Assembly: GCA_021325635.1 (NCBI GenBank)
Contig: JAJPGV010000035.1
Span: 248,001-312,000 of the forward strand
Source of the DNA: Chloroflexota bacterium
Lineage (GTDB): Bacteria; Chloroflexota; JAJPGV01
Reading direction: 5' to 3'
Length of the DNA stretch: 64,000 nucleotides
A program made the translations under genes and the position numbers. Below, piece after piece: positions 1-8,584 of this stretch (position 1 is the stretch's first letter; the number at the start of each line of letters is the position of its first letter). The notes below the pieces were generated by a model, which was not told where the DNA came from, did not search any database, and saw nothing but the letters and a program-made list of their open reading frames with translations.

Positions 1-163
1 AGTTGCCGACGAGAGCCAGCTTGCCGTTTCCAAGCGCGCCAGATTGCGGTCCGGCGAGAGCATTAAGCAAGGGAACGACTATGGCGATGCTAAGTCCTTC
101 TGATGCAGAAACGCCCAATCCGGTGAGAATGACGGCTGCTGCTAGGCGGCGGTGGCTCCACAT
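1..163 (-). CDS. ABC exporter, N-terminal fragment (partial)
   Basis: On the minus strand, 54 codons run from an ATG at 161-163 to the window edge. The peptide has a short basic start, then a hydrophobic helix with the pattern ASEGLSIAIVVPLLNAL. This is the typical first membrane helix of MsbA-like half-transporters that carry an ATPase domain further on. The rest lies outside the window, so no ATPase motif can be seen. The sequence AGAGG directly abuts the ATG, which is closer than a normal ribosome site, so the start is uncertain. It is divergent from the acyltransferase gene to its right. An exporter here would fit export of the glycan made by this locus. The family call rests on one helix and is tentative. 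Confidence 0.5.
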   Translation of the reverse strand, partial: MWSHRRLAAAVILTGLGVSASEGLSIAIVVPLLNALAGPQSGALGNGKLALVGN

Positions 164-268
164 CCTCTGGAGGATGAAGTGCCGCACGCCTGGCCTGTGT
201 TGGGCGGGAAAGATAACAGCGGTAATTGTAGTCCGTCAGGCGGGCGCGAAGTTACAATCGACTGCTGG

Positions 269-1006
269 GTGACGAACGTGCAAGACGAGGGCGGGCATCA
301 GGGCGTGCCGACCATCTCATCGGGCCAGAATGTCGTTATTGGAAGCAACGTCCGGGTTGGTTCCGGCGTCATCTTGGGGCATAACGTCGTAATTCATGAC
401 GGCACCGAGTTGGGTGATGGGGTCATTGTGGGCGATAATGCTGTGCTTGGCCGCCTACCTAGCCTTGCGGTAACCAGTACCTCCGCTAACAAGCGCTTGG
501 ATGGCTTGAGCATTGGAGCCCACTCGCGCATTGGTGCAGGAACAGTGGTCTTTGCGGGTTCGAAAATCGGCAGCGAGAGCCTGATTGGTGACCAAAGCTT
601 AGTCCGGGAGGGGTGTTCGATTGGCAATCGGACCATCGTGGGAGCGAACGTGACGGTCGAGAACAACGTTCAGATTGGCAGTCGAGTGAAGATTCAGAGC
701 AAGGCCTACTTGCCCACGGACACACTGATTGAGGATGACGTATTCATCGCCCCCGGTGTGATCATGACTAATGACAATTTCATGGGACGGACCGAGCGAA
801 GATTTGCCCTCAAGAAGGGCCCGCGAATTCGGCGCGCCGCCCGTGTAGGTGCCAATGCAACGCTGCTGCCGGGAGTGGAAATCGGTGAGGAGGCATTCAT
901 CGCGGCCGCCTCGGTGGTCACACGTAACGTCCCCCCACGCGTTCTCTGGATGGGCACCCCGGCCCGCTATGTTCGAGATGTGCCTTCCAACGAGCTGCTA
1001 ACCTGA
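269..1006 (+). CDS. Left-handed beta-helix (hexapeptide) acyltransferase
   Basis: Almost the whole protein is built of imperfect hexapeptide repeats ([LIV]-G-x4), as in ISSGQNVVIGSNV and later VGANATLLPGVEIGEEAFIAAAS. It ends in the GTPARYV-type C-terminus usual for sugar O- or N-acyltransferases of the WbpD/PglD group, which act on nucleotide sugars or lipid-linked glycans with an acyl-CoA. I chose the GTG at 269 because the upstream open frame (from 152) shows no repeat character. A GTG at 278 is also possible. It is the first gene of the rightward glycan cluster. The substrate cannot be read from the sequence. Confidence 0.8.
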   Translation: MTNVQDEGGHQGVPTISSGQNVVIGSNVRVGSGVILGHNVVIHDGTELGDGVIVGDNAVLGRLPSLAVTSTSANKRLDGLSIGAHSRIGAGTVVFAGSKIGSESLIGDQSLVREGCSIGNRTIVGANVTVENNVQIGSRVKIQSKAYLPTDTLIEDDVFIAPGVIMTNDNFMGRTERRFALKKGPRIRRAARVGANATLLPGVEIGEEAFIAAASVVTRNVPPRVLWMGTPARYVRDVPSNELLT

Positions 1007-1151
1007 TCGCCCGCGTCGACCCCAACGGAGTTGTTGGGTACCGTCGTCGAATACGAAATGCATCTTGGACCAACCCCCGATCGACTGCGAAGGAGACAAG
1101 GTTAGAGCCAGGATCCCACCTGGGTGCATTCGCCACTGGCGCCGGATCCAA

Positions 1152-1925
1152 ATGAGAGATTTCATCGTCGGCACCTTGATTCGCATCGCACATCATCTGA
1201 CCGGCAGGCCGTCGCAGAAGACCCCAAGTGAGCCGCTGATGTATCGACCTGAGATCTTTCGACAACTGACGGCTCGTTTTCCCAATCTGTCAAGCAATGC
1301 TCCACGCATTATGGAAATTGGGCCAAAGGATGGACTCGATTCTCGTCGCCTGCAATCCTTGCATCCGTCTGAAATCGTCTTCATCGATCTGCCGGAAAAG
1401 CGTGACGGGAACCAGGCGTGGCTTGCGGATATCGACGTACCTCATACGTACTTGGAAGGCAACATTATTTATTTGACAGGCGAGGTTCTGAGAGACCTGG
1501 GCAGCTTCGACTTGATCTATTGCCTGGGTGTCCTGTATCATAATGCGGAACAGCTGCGGTTGCTCAGGACCCTCTACCGTCTAGCGCGACCAGGTGGCGT
1601 GCTAGCACTGGAGTCGGCGACGACACGCAACTGGCTCCTTCAGGGCCTTCCGTCACCAGCAGTCGAGTTGCACTATCCCCAAACCTATCGCGACACTGGT
1701 ACGGTTACGCATTTGCCAAACGCCAGAGCTATCGCGGCATGGCTGCACATGGCCGGTTGGAGATGCGTGCTTAGGGTGCAGCCATACGATCGTTACAATC
1801 CCAATTTGCGGCATCAGCGTGCGACATTTTTTGCTCAGCGCTTGACTGCGGCTGATGACGGATACGCATACTACGCACGTTCGGGGCAGAACTCCCGGTA
1901 TGTTGTGGGCGACGCGCAGGTTTGA
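1152..1925 (+). CDS. SAM-dependent methyltransferase (class I)
   Basis: The motif IMEIGPKDGLDS near residue 55 is a class I methyltransferase motif I (E/D-x-G-x-x-x-G). It is followed by an acidic post-I region (VFIDLPE) and a motif-IV-like FDLIYCLGVLYH. This pattern is common in methyltransferases of glycan clusters that methylate sugar hydroxyls or terminal groups. The ATG at 1152 is preferred because an upstream TTG (1065) adds only unconserved residues. The stop overlaps the next gene by 4 bases (TTGA), so translation is probably coupled. The acceptor is unknown. Confidence 0.8.
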   Translation: MRDFIVGTLIRIAHHLTGRPSQKTPSEPLMYRPEIFRQLTARFPNLSSNAPRIMEIGPKDGLDSRRLQSLHPSEIVFIDLPEKRDGNQAWLADIDVPHTYLEGNIIYLTGEVLRDLGSFDLIYCLGVLYHNAEQLRLLRTLYRLARPGGVLALESATTRNWLLQGLPSPAVELHYPQTYRDTGTVTHLPNARAIAAWLHMAGWRCVLRVQPYDRYNPNLRHQRATFFAQRLTAADDGYAYYARSGQNSRYVVGDAQV

Positions 1926-2875
1926 AGAAGCTCGTCAACGCGATCTGGCGAAGACCCGACGTTGCCATCATCCACGAGTTTCAACGGCCGCCCTACGGAG
2001 GCGGAAATCAGTTCTTGCTTGCGCTTCGCGGTGAGTTTCGGCGCCTCGGACTCAAAGTTGAAGCGAATCGAATTTCACCGTCCTCACAGGCCTGCCTCTT
2101 CAACTCGTTCAACTTCGACTTCGATAGGCTGCGGCGCATGCGCCGGCCGGGTTGTCGCATGGTGCATCGGGTCGACGGGCCAATCGCTGCCTATCGCGGG
2201 CAGGACGACGGTACGGATCGCAGGATCTGGGAGCTCAACCAGGAGCTGGCGGATGTCACCGTCTTTCAATCTGCCTACAGTCTGCAGGCTCACCAACAGG
2301 CGGGACTCAATCTGCGCAACCCGACGGTGATCATGAATGCCCCCGATCCGGCCATATTTCGTCCGGGCAGCACCGTGAGATCGCTGACGGGCCGCAAGGT
2401 AAGGCTCATCTCCACCAGTTGGTCCGATAATGTCAACAAGGGCGCTGCGACGTATCAGTGGCTCGACCGTCACCTGGATTGGAGCAGGCTGGAGTACGAC
2501 TTCGTTGGGCGGGTGCCCGTAGACCTCCAAAACATTCGGGTTATCCCGCCAGTGCCTTCACATGAGCTCGCCGAGCTGCTGCGTGACCATGACGTTTACG
2601 TTACTGCCAGCCTGCATGACCCGTGCTCCAACGCCTTACTCGAGGCCTTGGCCTGCGGGCTGCCGGCTATTTACGCGAAGAGTGGGGGGCACCCGGAGAT
2701 CGCCGGAGAAGCCGGCTTCAGCTTCTCTTCCGAAGAGGAGATCCCGGAGCTGATCGACCGATTGGTGCGTGAGTATGGCGACCGTCGCCAGAAGATCTCC
2801 ATTCCTTCACTCGGGGACGTGGCCGATCGCTATCTATCCGCCATGGGATTCCATGCCCAACGCAGCTCCACCTGA
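1922..2875 (+). CDS. Glycosyltransferase family 4 (GT-B fold)
   Basis: This is a 317-residue GT4-type glycosyltransferase. The N-terminal half has a glycine-rich acceptor loop (RPPYGGGNQF). The C-terminal half has the donor-binding signature DPCSNALLEALACGLPAIY and a GGHPEI segment. Such enzymes move a sugar from a nucleotide donor with retention at the cytoplasmic membrane. Translation starts at TTG 1922 inside the previous stop codon (TTGA). The downstream methyltransferase starts 23 bases before this gene's stop. The sugar specificity is not visible. Confidence 0.85.
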   Translation: MKKLVNAIWRRPDVAIIHEFQRPPYGGGNQFLLALRGEFRRLGLKVEANRISPSSQACLFNSFNFDFDRLRRMRRPGCRMVHRVDGPIAAYRGQDDGTDRRIWELNQELADVTVFQSAYSLQAHQQAGLNLRNPTVIMNAPDPAIFRPGSTVRSLTGRKVRLISTSWSDNVNKGAATYQWLDRHLDWSRLEYDFVGRVPVDLQNIRVIPPVPSHELAELLRDHDVYVTASLHDPCSNALLEALACGLPAIYAKSGGHPEIAGEAGFSFSSEEEIPELIDRLVREYGDRRQKISIPSLGDVADRYLSAMGFHAQRSST

Positions 2876-3791
2876 AATCTCAGGGGACGTATCGCTGTCG
2901 AGACCGGACAGCTTGCGGTACCTCTTGTACGGCCTTCGACAGATCGTCCAAGCGTTCAGCGAGCGCAGAAAGGCGACGCCTTATCGGTTGAGCTCCTCGT
3001 CAGGATCTGTCGAGGCAGAGTATGAGGCGGGAGCGAGCCCCATTCGAACGTACACGGCAGCTTTCATCCAAGAAATGGCAGCCAAGCGCTGTGCGCAGCA
3101 AATCGTCTGCGATATTGGCTGTGGGGCAGGAGGACAGGCGCGCTTTTTCGAGACCGCTGGCGCGAGCCTTTACTTTGGAATCGATCCTCTGGCGAGGGAT
3201 TCATGGCTACTTGCGCGGCAGCGTATGCAGCCACCTCGCCGTTTTGGACGGATGGTGGTCGAGCAGCTGGCGCTACGCGAGCACAGCATCGGCGTTACGT
3301 ACTCATCGAGTAGCCTGGAGCATATTCCCGGCATTCACGCTGCAATCCAGGAGATAGGTCGCGTCACAGCGCCGGGCGGTTATGGGATTCACATCGTGCC
3401 AAGCGTCTGGGCGCTGTTCTTATATCCTTTTCATGGCTTTCGTCGCTTCTCGTCCGCGGGTCTTGCCCGGCTCTTCGAATCCGCGGGGCTCGAGGTCATT
3501 GAGCTGTGGGGGTTGGGCGGGCTACCGTCGTTCCTGTTGCACACGGTAGTGATCACCTGGCTCGAAACCGGCAGCATGTATTTGTGGCTGACGGTTCCAT
3601 TGGTACCTCGAGTCTTGCGGCGGCTATTCAGGATGCCTCATATTCGAACCCGCGGCTCGAAGGCAACTCGCCTGTATTCGGCTTTGTTGCGGGCTGCCGT
3701 CAAGGCCGATTGCCGGGTTAGCTGGCCGCCATCTGCTTACGCCATTGTGGTGTCTAAACCACAGTTGGACGGCGCTGTTTCTGCTGGCTGA
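2853..3791 (+). CDS. SAM-dependent methyltransferase
   Basis: Motif I reads VCDIGCGAGGQARFFE and is followed by FGIDPLA, a normal SAM-binding core. SSSSLEHIPG supplies the motif IV/post-motif region (the common xxSLEHxx pattern), and a membrane-associating hydrophobic patch follows (PSVWALFLYPFHGF). The ATG at 2853 is chosen. A start at 2769 would overlap the upstream gene by over 100 bases and adds unconserved sequence. The stop TGA shares its last base with the next ATG (TGATG), so this is one transcription unit. The substrate is unknown, probably a sugar or lipid-linked glycan. Confidence 0.8.
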   Translation: MPNAAPPEISGDVSLSRPDSLRYLLYGLRQIVQAFSERRKATPYRLSSSSGSVEAEYEAGASPIRTYTAAFIQEMAAKRCAQQIVCDIGCGAGGQARFFETAGASLYFGIDPLARDSWLLARQRMQPPRRFGRMVVEQLALREHSIGVTYSSSSLEHIPGIHAAIQEIGRVTAPGGYGIHIVPSVWALFLYPFHGFRRFSSAGLARLFESAGLEVIELWGLGGLPSFLLHTVVITWLETGSMYLWLTVPLVPRVLRRLFRMPHIRTRGSKATRLYSALLRAAVKADCRVSWPPSAYAIVVSKPQLDGAVSAG

Positions 3792-5011
3792 TGGCTTTGC
3801 CGCTTGCCAGCTCCGCTCACGCCTGGCCCAAACGAGTTCGCTTGACGAGCGGGCTGCTTCTGACGCTCGTCTCAATTGCGTTAACCCTCGGGCTGCTGGA
3901 GTTAGCCCTGCGCAGGGTTCAACGTAGCTTCCCCACGAACCTCGTTCCCACGCAATACAGTGAGACGGTCGGGATCGTGAACTGGCCAGGTTACTCTGGC
4001 TGCTTCAACCTCGAAGGGTTTTCCTGCTACAGCATCAACTCCCATGGCTGGCGAGACCAGGAGCACGGGCTGTCCAAGCCTGAAGGGGTCTACCGCATAG
4101 CGGTCATTGGGGACTCATTTGTCGAAGCGCTTCAGGTAGATCTCAGCCAGACGTTTTGGAAGCTGCTGGAGAGAGATCTGAGGAGCGAGGGCAAAAACGT
4201 CGAGGTCCTGGGCTTTGGCATGAGCGGCTTCGACGTTGCGCAGTACTTCGAAACGCTGAAGCACGAAGCTATCCAGTATCAACCAGACCTCGTCATCGTG
4301 GCCTTTTTCTCAGGCAATGATGTGCGGGATTCGGTCCGCAGCCTGAATAACATCCCGTGGAAGCCCTACTACACACTCAACCCGGATGGTTCTTTGGCCC
4401 TCGACGAATCGTTTGTCAGCTACGTGCGGGCACAGAATACGCCGGTGAATCAGCTTTTTCGAACGGTGCGTAACTCCAGTGTGCTGGCGACGCTGGGCGA
4501 GCGAGGGATGCGCAGCATGCTGAGCCGGCTGAGAAGCCGCGCTGCCACCTCCGCGAATACCGCCGATTCCGGCGCCGGCAGGGGTGAGTTCACTCCCGAG
4601 CCAGGACTGTCCGGAAGCGAGATCTTCAGCGCGCCCGCACCGGGTTCGGCGTATGACACTGCATGGAGGGTGAACGAGAAGCTTCTGGTGAGTATGCGCT
4701 CCTTTGCCGAAGACCACGGCGCAAAGCTACTGATCTTGGGCGTAAGTAATGATGACGACACGTACGCCAAGGCCCAAAGCGCCGGGCTGGACGTGTTTTA
4801 CCCGGAGGAGCGCCTGACGCAGCTTGCCGCCGCAAATAATCTCGACTACCTTCCGGAGGCCTACGAGGAACAACGGGTGCGCGAGCAGACCGGACGGCGC
4901 TTCCATGGCTTTGGGGCGGGACTGGGCAGCGGCCATTGGAACGAAGCTGGCCACGCGTTGGCAGCGGCCAGTATCGAACGCTATCTGGCTAGCCACCAGA
5001 TCATTCGTTGA
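3791..5011 (+). CDS. SGNH/GDSL hydrolase-type membrane protein
   Basis: An N-terminal signal-anchor helix (about residues 20-40) is followed by an extracytoplasmic SGNH domain. Block I is IAVIGDSF with catalytic Ser about 109, block II is GFGMSGFD, block III is FSGNDV (Asn oxyanion residue), and block V is GHWNEAGH with the Asp/Asn-x-x-His pair near 386. All catalytic residues are present. In glycan loci such proteins usually add or remove acyl (acetyl) groups on the exported polysaccharide, like the SGNH part of AlgX/OafA-type systems. It is joined to the previous gene by a TGATG overlap. Confidence 0.8.
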   Translation: MALPLASSAHAWPKRVRLTSGLLLTLVSIALTLGLLELALRRVQRSFPTNLVPTQYSETVGIVNWPGYSGCFNLEGFSCYSINSHGWRDQEHGLSKPEGVYRIAVIGDSFVEALQVDLSQTFWKLLERDLRSEGKNVEVLGFGMSGFDVAQYFETLKHEAIQYQPDLVIVAFFSGNDVRDSVRSLNNIPWKPYYTLNPDGSLALDESFVSYVRAQNTPVNQLFRTVRNSSVLATLGERGMRSMLSRLRSRAATSANTADSGAGRGEFTPEPGLSGSEIFSAPAPGSAYDTAWRVNEKLLVSMRSFAEDHGAKLLILGVSNDDDTYAKAQSAGLDVFYPEERLTQLAAANNLDYLPEAYEEQRVREQTGRRFHGFGAGLGSGHWNEAGHALAAASIERYLASHQIIR

Positions 5012-5087
5012 CTTCCAGTCAACGCAATCGCTTCGGCTGGACGACTGCTAGAGTAGGTGCGCCCGACGCCACGGGACGGAGAGGTCG

Positions 5088-5336
5088 TTGAAGGATGCCA
5101 CGATAAGCGGATTGCGACGGGTCTGGACGGTCTGGAAACGGATTGGCCGGATCATGGGCGATACCGTGGGCCGCGTCTTTCTCACGCTGTTCCACTTCAC
5201 CATTCTCGTGCCCTTCGCGGTTATCGCTCGCATGACCTCTGATCCGCTCGAGCTCAGATCGCGCCCCACCGGCAGCTTCTGGCTGTCCCGGACCACCCGA
5301 GACCGCACGATTGACGATTCGCGGCGGCTAGCTTGA
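5088..5336 (+). CDS. Small SxtJ-like membrane protein, carbamoyltransferase partner
   Basis: This 82-residue protein has a basic N-terminus and one strong membrane helix (VFLTLFHFTILVPFAVIARM). The soluble tail DPLELR...SFWLSR matches the pattern I know from small SxtJ-type proteins next to NodU/SxtI carbamoyltransferases. It starts at TTG 5088 with GGAGAGG a few bases upstream. It lies 40 bases before the carbamoyltransferase gene, the usual arrangement. It probably anchors or assists the enzyme at the membrane, but the family's biochemical role is not established as far as I know. Confidence 0.65.
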   Translation: MKDATISGLRRVWTVWKRIGRIMGDTVGRVFLTLFHFTILVPFAVIARMTSDPLELRSRPTGSFWLSRTTRDRTIDDSRRLA

Positions 5337-5376
5337 TCAGTAACGGCATCGTTGGCAGCGCGAGGTCGCGCTGATC

Positions 5377-7176
5377 GTGTACGTTCTGGGCATTTCGTGC
5401 TATTACCACGACGCCGCGGCGGCGCTCCTGCAGGATGGACTGCTCGTAGCGGCAGCTGAAGAAGAGCGCTTTTCACGCAAGAAGCACGACCAGGGGTTTC
5501 CACATCTCGCCATCGACTTCTGTCTGCGCCAGGCAGGCATTCGGCGGGAGGATCTGGACTACGTGGTCTTTTACGAGAAGCCGCTGCTCAAGTTCGAGCG
5601 AATCCTGTTGACCTGCCTGCAAACGTTCCCGCGGGGCTGGAGCGTCTTCCGAGAGTCGATGATCGCCTGGTTTGGCGAGAAGCTGTGGGTGAAGGGCCAG
5701 ATCATGAGCGAGCTGGGGGTGCGCTCAGAGCGGGTGCTCTTCTCTGAGCACCACCTGTCTCACGCGGCCAGCGCATTTTTCTGCTCGCCATTCGATGAGG
5801 CAGCCATCCTCACCATCGACGGTGTCGGCGAATGGGCTACGGCGACCGTTGGACGGGCGACCGCCCGCTGGGACTCGAACGAGCACCCCACCAACGGGGC
5901 CCAAAATGACATCGAGCTTTTCGACGAGATCCGCTTTCCCCACTCGCTCGGGCTTCTGTACTCGGCCTTCACCGCCTTTCTTGGATTCGAGGTGAACGAG
6001 GGCGAATACAAGGTCATGGGTATGGCGCCATATGGGCGGCCCCACTTCGTGGACGATGTGTACAAGCTGATCGACGTTCAGGACAACGGGAGCTTCCGTC
6101 TGAACTTGGACTACTTCAGCTTCCACGTCTCCACCCGGCACTCGTACAACCGGCGCTTCGTGGATCTTTTTGGTGAACCACGGCCCGGAGAGGCGGAGTT
6201 CTTCACTGAGGCCACTGGGAGTCATTCCGATAGAGCCCTCGCCGAGAAGAATCAGCGCTGGGCGGACATTGCCGCCAGCGTCCAGCGCGTAACCGAAGAC
6301 ACTGTCCTCAAGATGGCGAAATATGCCCATGAGAAGACCGGCTCGAAGAATCTGTGCCTTGCCGGTGGGGTTGCATTGAACAGCGTGGCCAATGGCCGGC
6401 TGGTGTGCGAGACGCCCTTCGAGCACGTCTTCATTCAACCTGCGGCCGGTGACCCAGGTGGGGCGCTGGGAGCGGCTCTGTACGCCCACCACGTCCTTCT
6501 GGGACAGCCCCGCCGCTTTGTTCTGGAGCATGCCTACTGGGGCGAAGAACACGGTCCCGCCGCTATCCGCGCCGCGCTCGCTCGCGCAGGAGCGGGCTTC
6601 GATTGGATTGAAGATGACGAGCGTCTCACGGATATCGTTGCCGACGCGTTGATGAAGGGGCAAGTCGTCGGCTGGTATCAAGGCCGCTTCGAGTGGGGAC
6701 CACGAGCGCTGGGAAACCGGAGCCTCCTAGCCGACCCCAGACGGGCGGAGATGAAGGAGACGGTGAACGTCAAGATCAAGTTCAGGGAACCCTTCCGGCC
6801 GTTTGCACCGGTCGTTGCAGAGGCGCACGCGAGTGAGTACTTCGAGCTCCCTGAGCCGGCCAGGCATTATCCAGCGCGCTACATGCTGTTAGTCAGCCAG
6901 GTCAGGGAGAACCGGCGCGATTGCATTCCGGCTGTAACGCACGTCGATGGATCCGGCCGGCTGCAGACTCTTCGGTCCGAATGGAACCCGCGCTACTATC
7001 GCGTGCTGGAGAAATTCGGACAGGGTACCGGCGTCCCAGTCCTGCTCAACACCTCGTTCAACTTACGCGGCGAGCCAATCGTCAACACCCCAGAGAATGC
7101 GCTCTCGACCTTTGCCCGGAGCGGGATCGACCTCCTGGTAATGGGCGATGCGGTGGTACGAAAGGCGAATGGCTAG
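5377..7176 (+). CDS. NodU/CmcH-family O-carbamoyltransferase
   Basis: This 599-residue enzyme starts at GTG 5377 with MYVLGISCYYHDAAAAL, the hallmark N-terminus of the carbamoyltransferase family (NodU, CmcH, NovN, SxtI). The Kae1-like domain follows, with EHHLSHAASAFF (metal-binding histidines) and LTIDGVGEW. The C-terminal carbamoyl-transfer domain carries GPRALGNRSLLADPR and LNTSFNLRGEPIV. The family uses carbamoyl phosphate and ATP, via carbamoyl-AMP, to carbamoylate a hydroxyl. Here the acceptor is most likely a sugar of the locus. The stop codon overlaps the stop of the opposite-strand DUF5989 gene. Confidence 0.93.
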   Translation: MYVLGISCYYHDAAAALLQDGLLVAAAEEERFSRKKHDQGFPHLAIDFCLRQAGIRREDLDYVVFYEKPLLKFERILLTCLQTFPRGWSVFRESMIAWFGEKLWVKGQIMSELGVRSERVLFSEHHLSHAASAFFCSPFDEAAILTIDGVGEWATATVGRATARWDSNEHPTNGAQNDIELFDEIRFPHSLGLLYSAFTAFLGFEVNEGEYKVMGMAPYGRPHFVDDVYKLIDVQDNGSFRLNLDYFSFHVSTRHSYNRRFVDLFGEPRPGEAEFFTEATGSHSDRALAEKNQRWADIAASVQRVTEDTVLKMAKYAHEKTGSKNLCLAGGVALNSVANGRLVCETPFEHVFIQPAAGDPGGALGAALYAHHVLLGQPRRFVLEHAYWGEEHGPAAIRAALARAGAGFDWIEDDERLTDIVADALMKGQVVGWYQGRFEWGPRALGNRSLLADPRRAEMKETVNVKIKFREPFRPFAPVVAEAHASEYFELPEPARHYPARYMLLVSQVRENRRDCIPAVTHVDGSGRLQTLRSEWNPRYYRVLEKFGQGTGVPVLLNTSFNLRGEPIVNTPENALSTFARSGIDLLVMGDAVVRKANG

Positions 7177-7352
7177 AACAACGCGTAGATAAACGGGGCG
7201 ACACCGGTGGTGGCGGCGAATACGAGGAGCAGCCCGAAGACCAGTAGCACGGTGACCATTGGTACCAACCACCACAGCTTGCGCTGCCAAAGGTAGCCCA
7301 GCAGCTCACCTGCGGTGCCAAAATTGGCCGCCATGCTTCTGATCAGGCGCAT
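7173..7352 (-). CDS. DUF5989 family small membrane protein
   Basis: This is a short gene of 59 codons on the minus strand. It starts at ATG 7350-7352 behind a strong ribosome site (GGAGGAG ending 3 bases before the ATG). The product has the DUF5989 pattern: GELLGYLWQRKLWWLVP, a hydrophobic helix, then a VAPFIYALF ending. DUF5989 proteins are normally co-directional companions of NodU-type carbamoyltransferases. Here the gene is inverted, and its stop (7173-7175) overlaps the carbamoyltransferase stop (7174-7176). It probably has its own promoter in the short gap shared with the next rightward gene. Confidence 0.8.
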   Translation of the reverse strand: MRLIRSMAANFGTAGELLGYLWQRKLWWLVPMVTVLLVFGLLLVFAATTGVAPFIYALF

Positions 7353-7378
7353 GGCTCCTCCGCAACGCGGCTAGGTTC

Positions 7379-8584
7379 TTGGAACGGGGACATTATGCTT
7401 TGGCCATCGGCCGTCCGAACCTTATCAGATCTCTGGCAAACCACGGCCCGGATCATCCGGCCAACCTCTTGCCGGTGTCGACTCGAATCCGGATGCGCCA
7501 GGCAATCTCCTTGATGTCGAGCCTTCCGGCGCTCCTCTCCGAGAATCGGGCAAGCGTGCCCCGGTGCCTGCCGCCGCAGGTCTGGTATGGGCAACCACGG
7601 ATTCCCTCGTCGCTCGAGCCTGCCATTGGCGGGATAGTCAAGTTCCAACGGATGCAGGACATCTATCCGAATTCCCCCGCGAGATTCAATATCCTCTACA
7701 TGGTTAGCAGCCAGCCGCCGCGGGGCGCGGTCGCCTTGGCCCGGCTGGCGCGTCGCAAGGGGGCCAAGGTGGTCTGGAACCAGGATGGAGTGGCCTATCC
7801 CGCGTGGCATGGACCTGGCTGGCAACAGGCCAACCGTCCCATGGCCCGCCTTATCCGCCATGCAGATTACGTTTTCTACCAGAGCCAATTCTGCAAGGAC
7901 AGCGCCGACCGATACTTGGGGGCCCGAAGCAAGCCTTGGGACATCCTGTACAACGCGGTCGATACGACTCGCTTCACTCCGGCTACGGCAGATCGAACCA
8001 CCGAGGAGTTGGTGCTGCTGCTGGGTGGCACTCAGTATCAGTGGTATCGCGTAGCCTCGGCGATCGAGGTATTGGCTAGAGTGGTCAAGACCCGCCCGGC
8101 CACACGGCTGCTGATCACTGGCCGGCTGACCTGGACTCCAGACGAGGCACTGGCCCTGGAGGCAGTCAAGAGGCTGGCTCAGGAGCGACAGGTACTTGAC
8201 CGACTGACGCTCGTGGGACCATACACCCAGGTCGAAGCGCCGGATATCTTTCGCCGCGCCCACATCCTGCTGCACACGAAGTACAACGATCCCTCGCCAG
8301 GCCTCGTCATTGAGGCCATGGCCTGCGGGCTGCCCGTGGTGTACTCCTGCAGTGGCGGCGTGCCGGAGATCGTTGGGCAGGATGCAGGAGTGGGAGTGCC
8401 CGCCGAGCTGAGTTGGGAGCAGGATATTCCTCCCGATCCCAACGTGATGGCCGAGGCTGTCGTGGCGGTCGCCTCTCGCCTGAGCGAGTATTCACGGGCG
8501 GCGAGGGAGAGAGCCGTCAGCAATTTTGATCTCGATGCTTGGCTGTTGAGGCACCAACAGGCATTTGAGGAGCTTCTGACGTGA
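7379..8584 (+). CDS. Glycosyltransferase family 4
   Basis: The C-terminal half is clearly GT4: LLLLGGTQYQWYRV opens the donor domain, and DPSPGLVIEAMACGLPVVYS with GGVPEIVG forms the nucleotide-sugar site. The N-terminal part has IPSSLEPAIGGIVKFQRM and an acceptor-domain segment KVVWNQDGVAYP. The open frame begins at TTG 7379, but the first 45-65 residues look unconserved. ATG 7493, ATG 7514 or GTG 7475 may be the real start. The stop overlaps the next start by GTGA. Donor and acceptor sugars are unknown. Confidence 0.82.
   Translation: MERGHYALAIGRPNLIRSLANHGPDHPANLLPVSTRIRMRQAISLMSSLPALLSENRASVPRCLPPQVWYGQPRIPSSLEPAIGGIVKFQRMQDIYPNSPARFNILYMVSSQPPRGAVALARLARRKGAKVVWNQDGVAYPAWHGPGWQQANRPMARLIRHADYVFYQSQFCKDSADRYLGARSKPWDILYNAVDTTRFTPATADRTTEELVLLLGGTQYQWYRVASAIEVLARVVKTRPATRLLITGRLTWTPDEALALEAVKRLAQERQVLDRLTLVGPYTQVEAPDIFRRAHILLHTKYNDPSPGLVIEAMACGLPVVYSCSGGVPEIVGQDAGVGVPAELSWEQDIPPDPNVMAEAVVAVASRLSEYSRAARERAVSNFDLDAWLLRHQQAFEELLT

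Noticed and set aside
3-272. 89-codon plus-strand frame at the window start
   Set aside because: The minus strand here reads as the first helix of an ABC exporter, so the plus frame is its shadow.
5725-6681. Long antisense open frame (318 codons) opposite the carbamoyltransferase
   Set aside because: The plus strand clearly encodes the carbamoyltransferase here. The antisense peptide shows no domain and arises from GC-rich codon structure.
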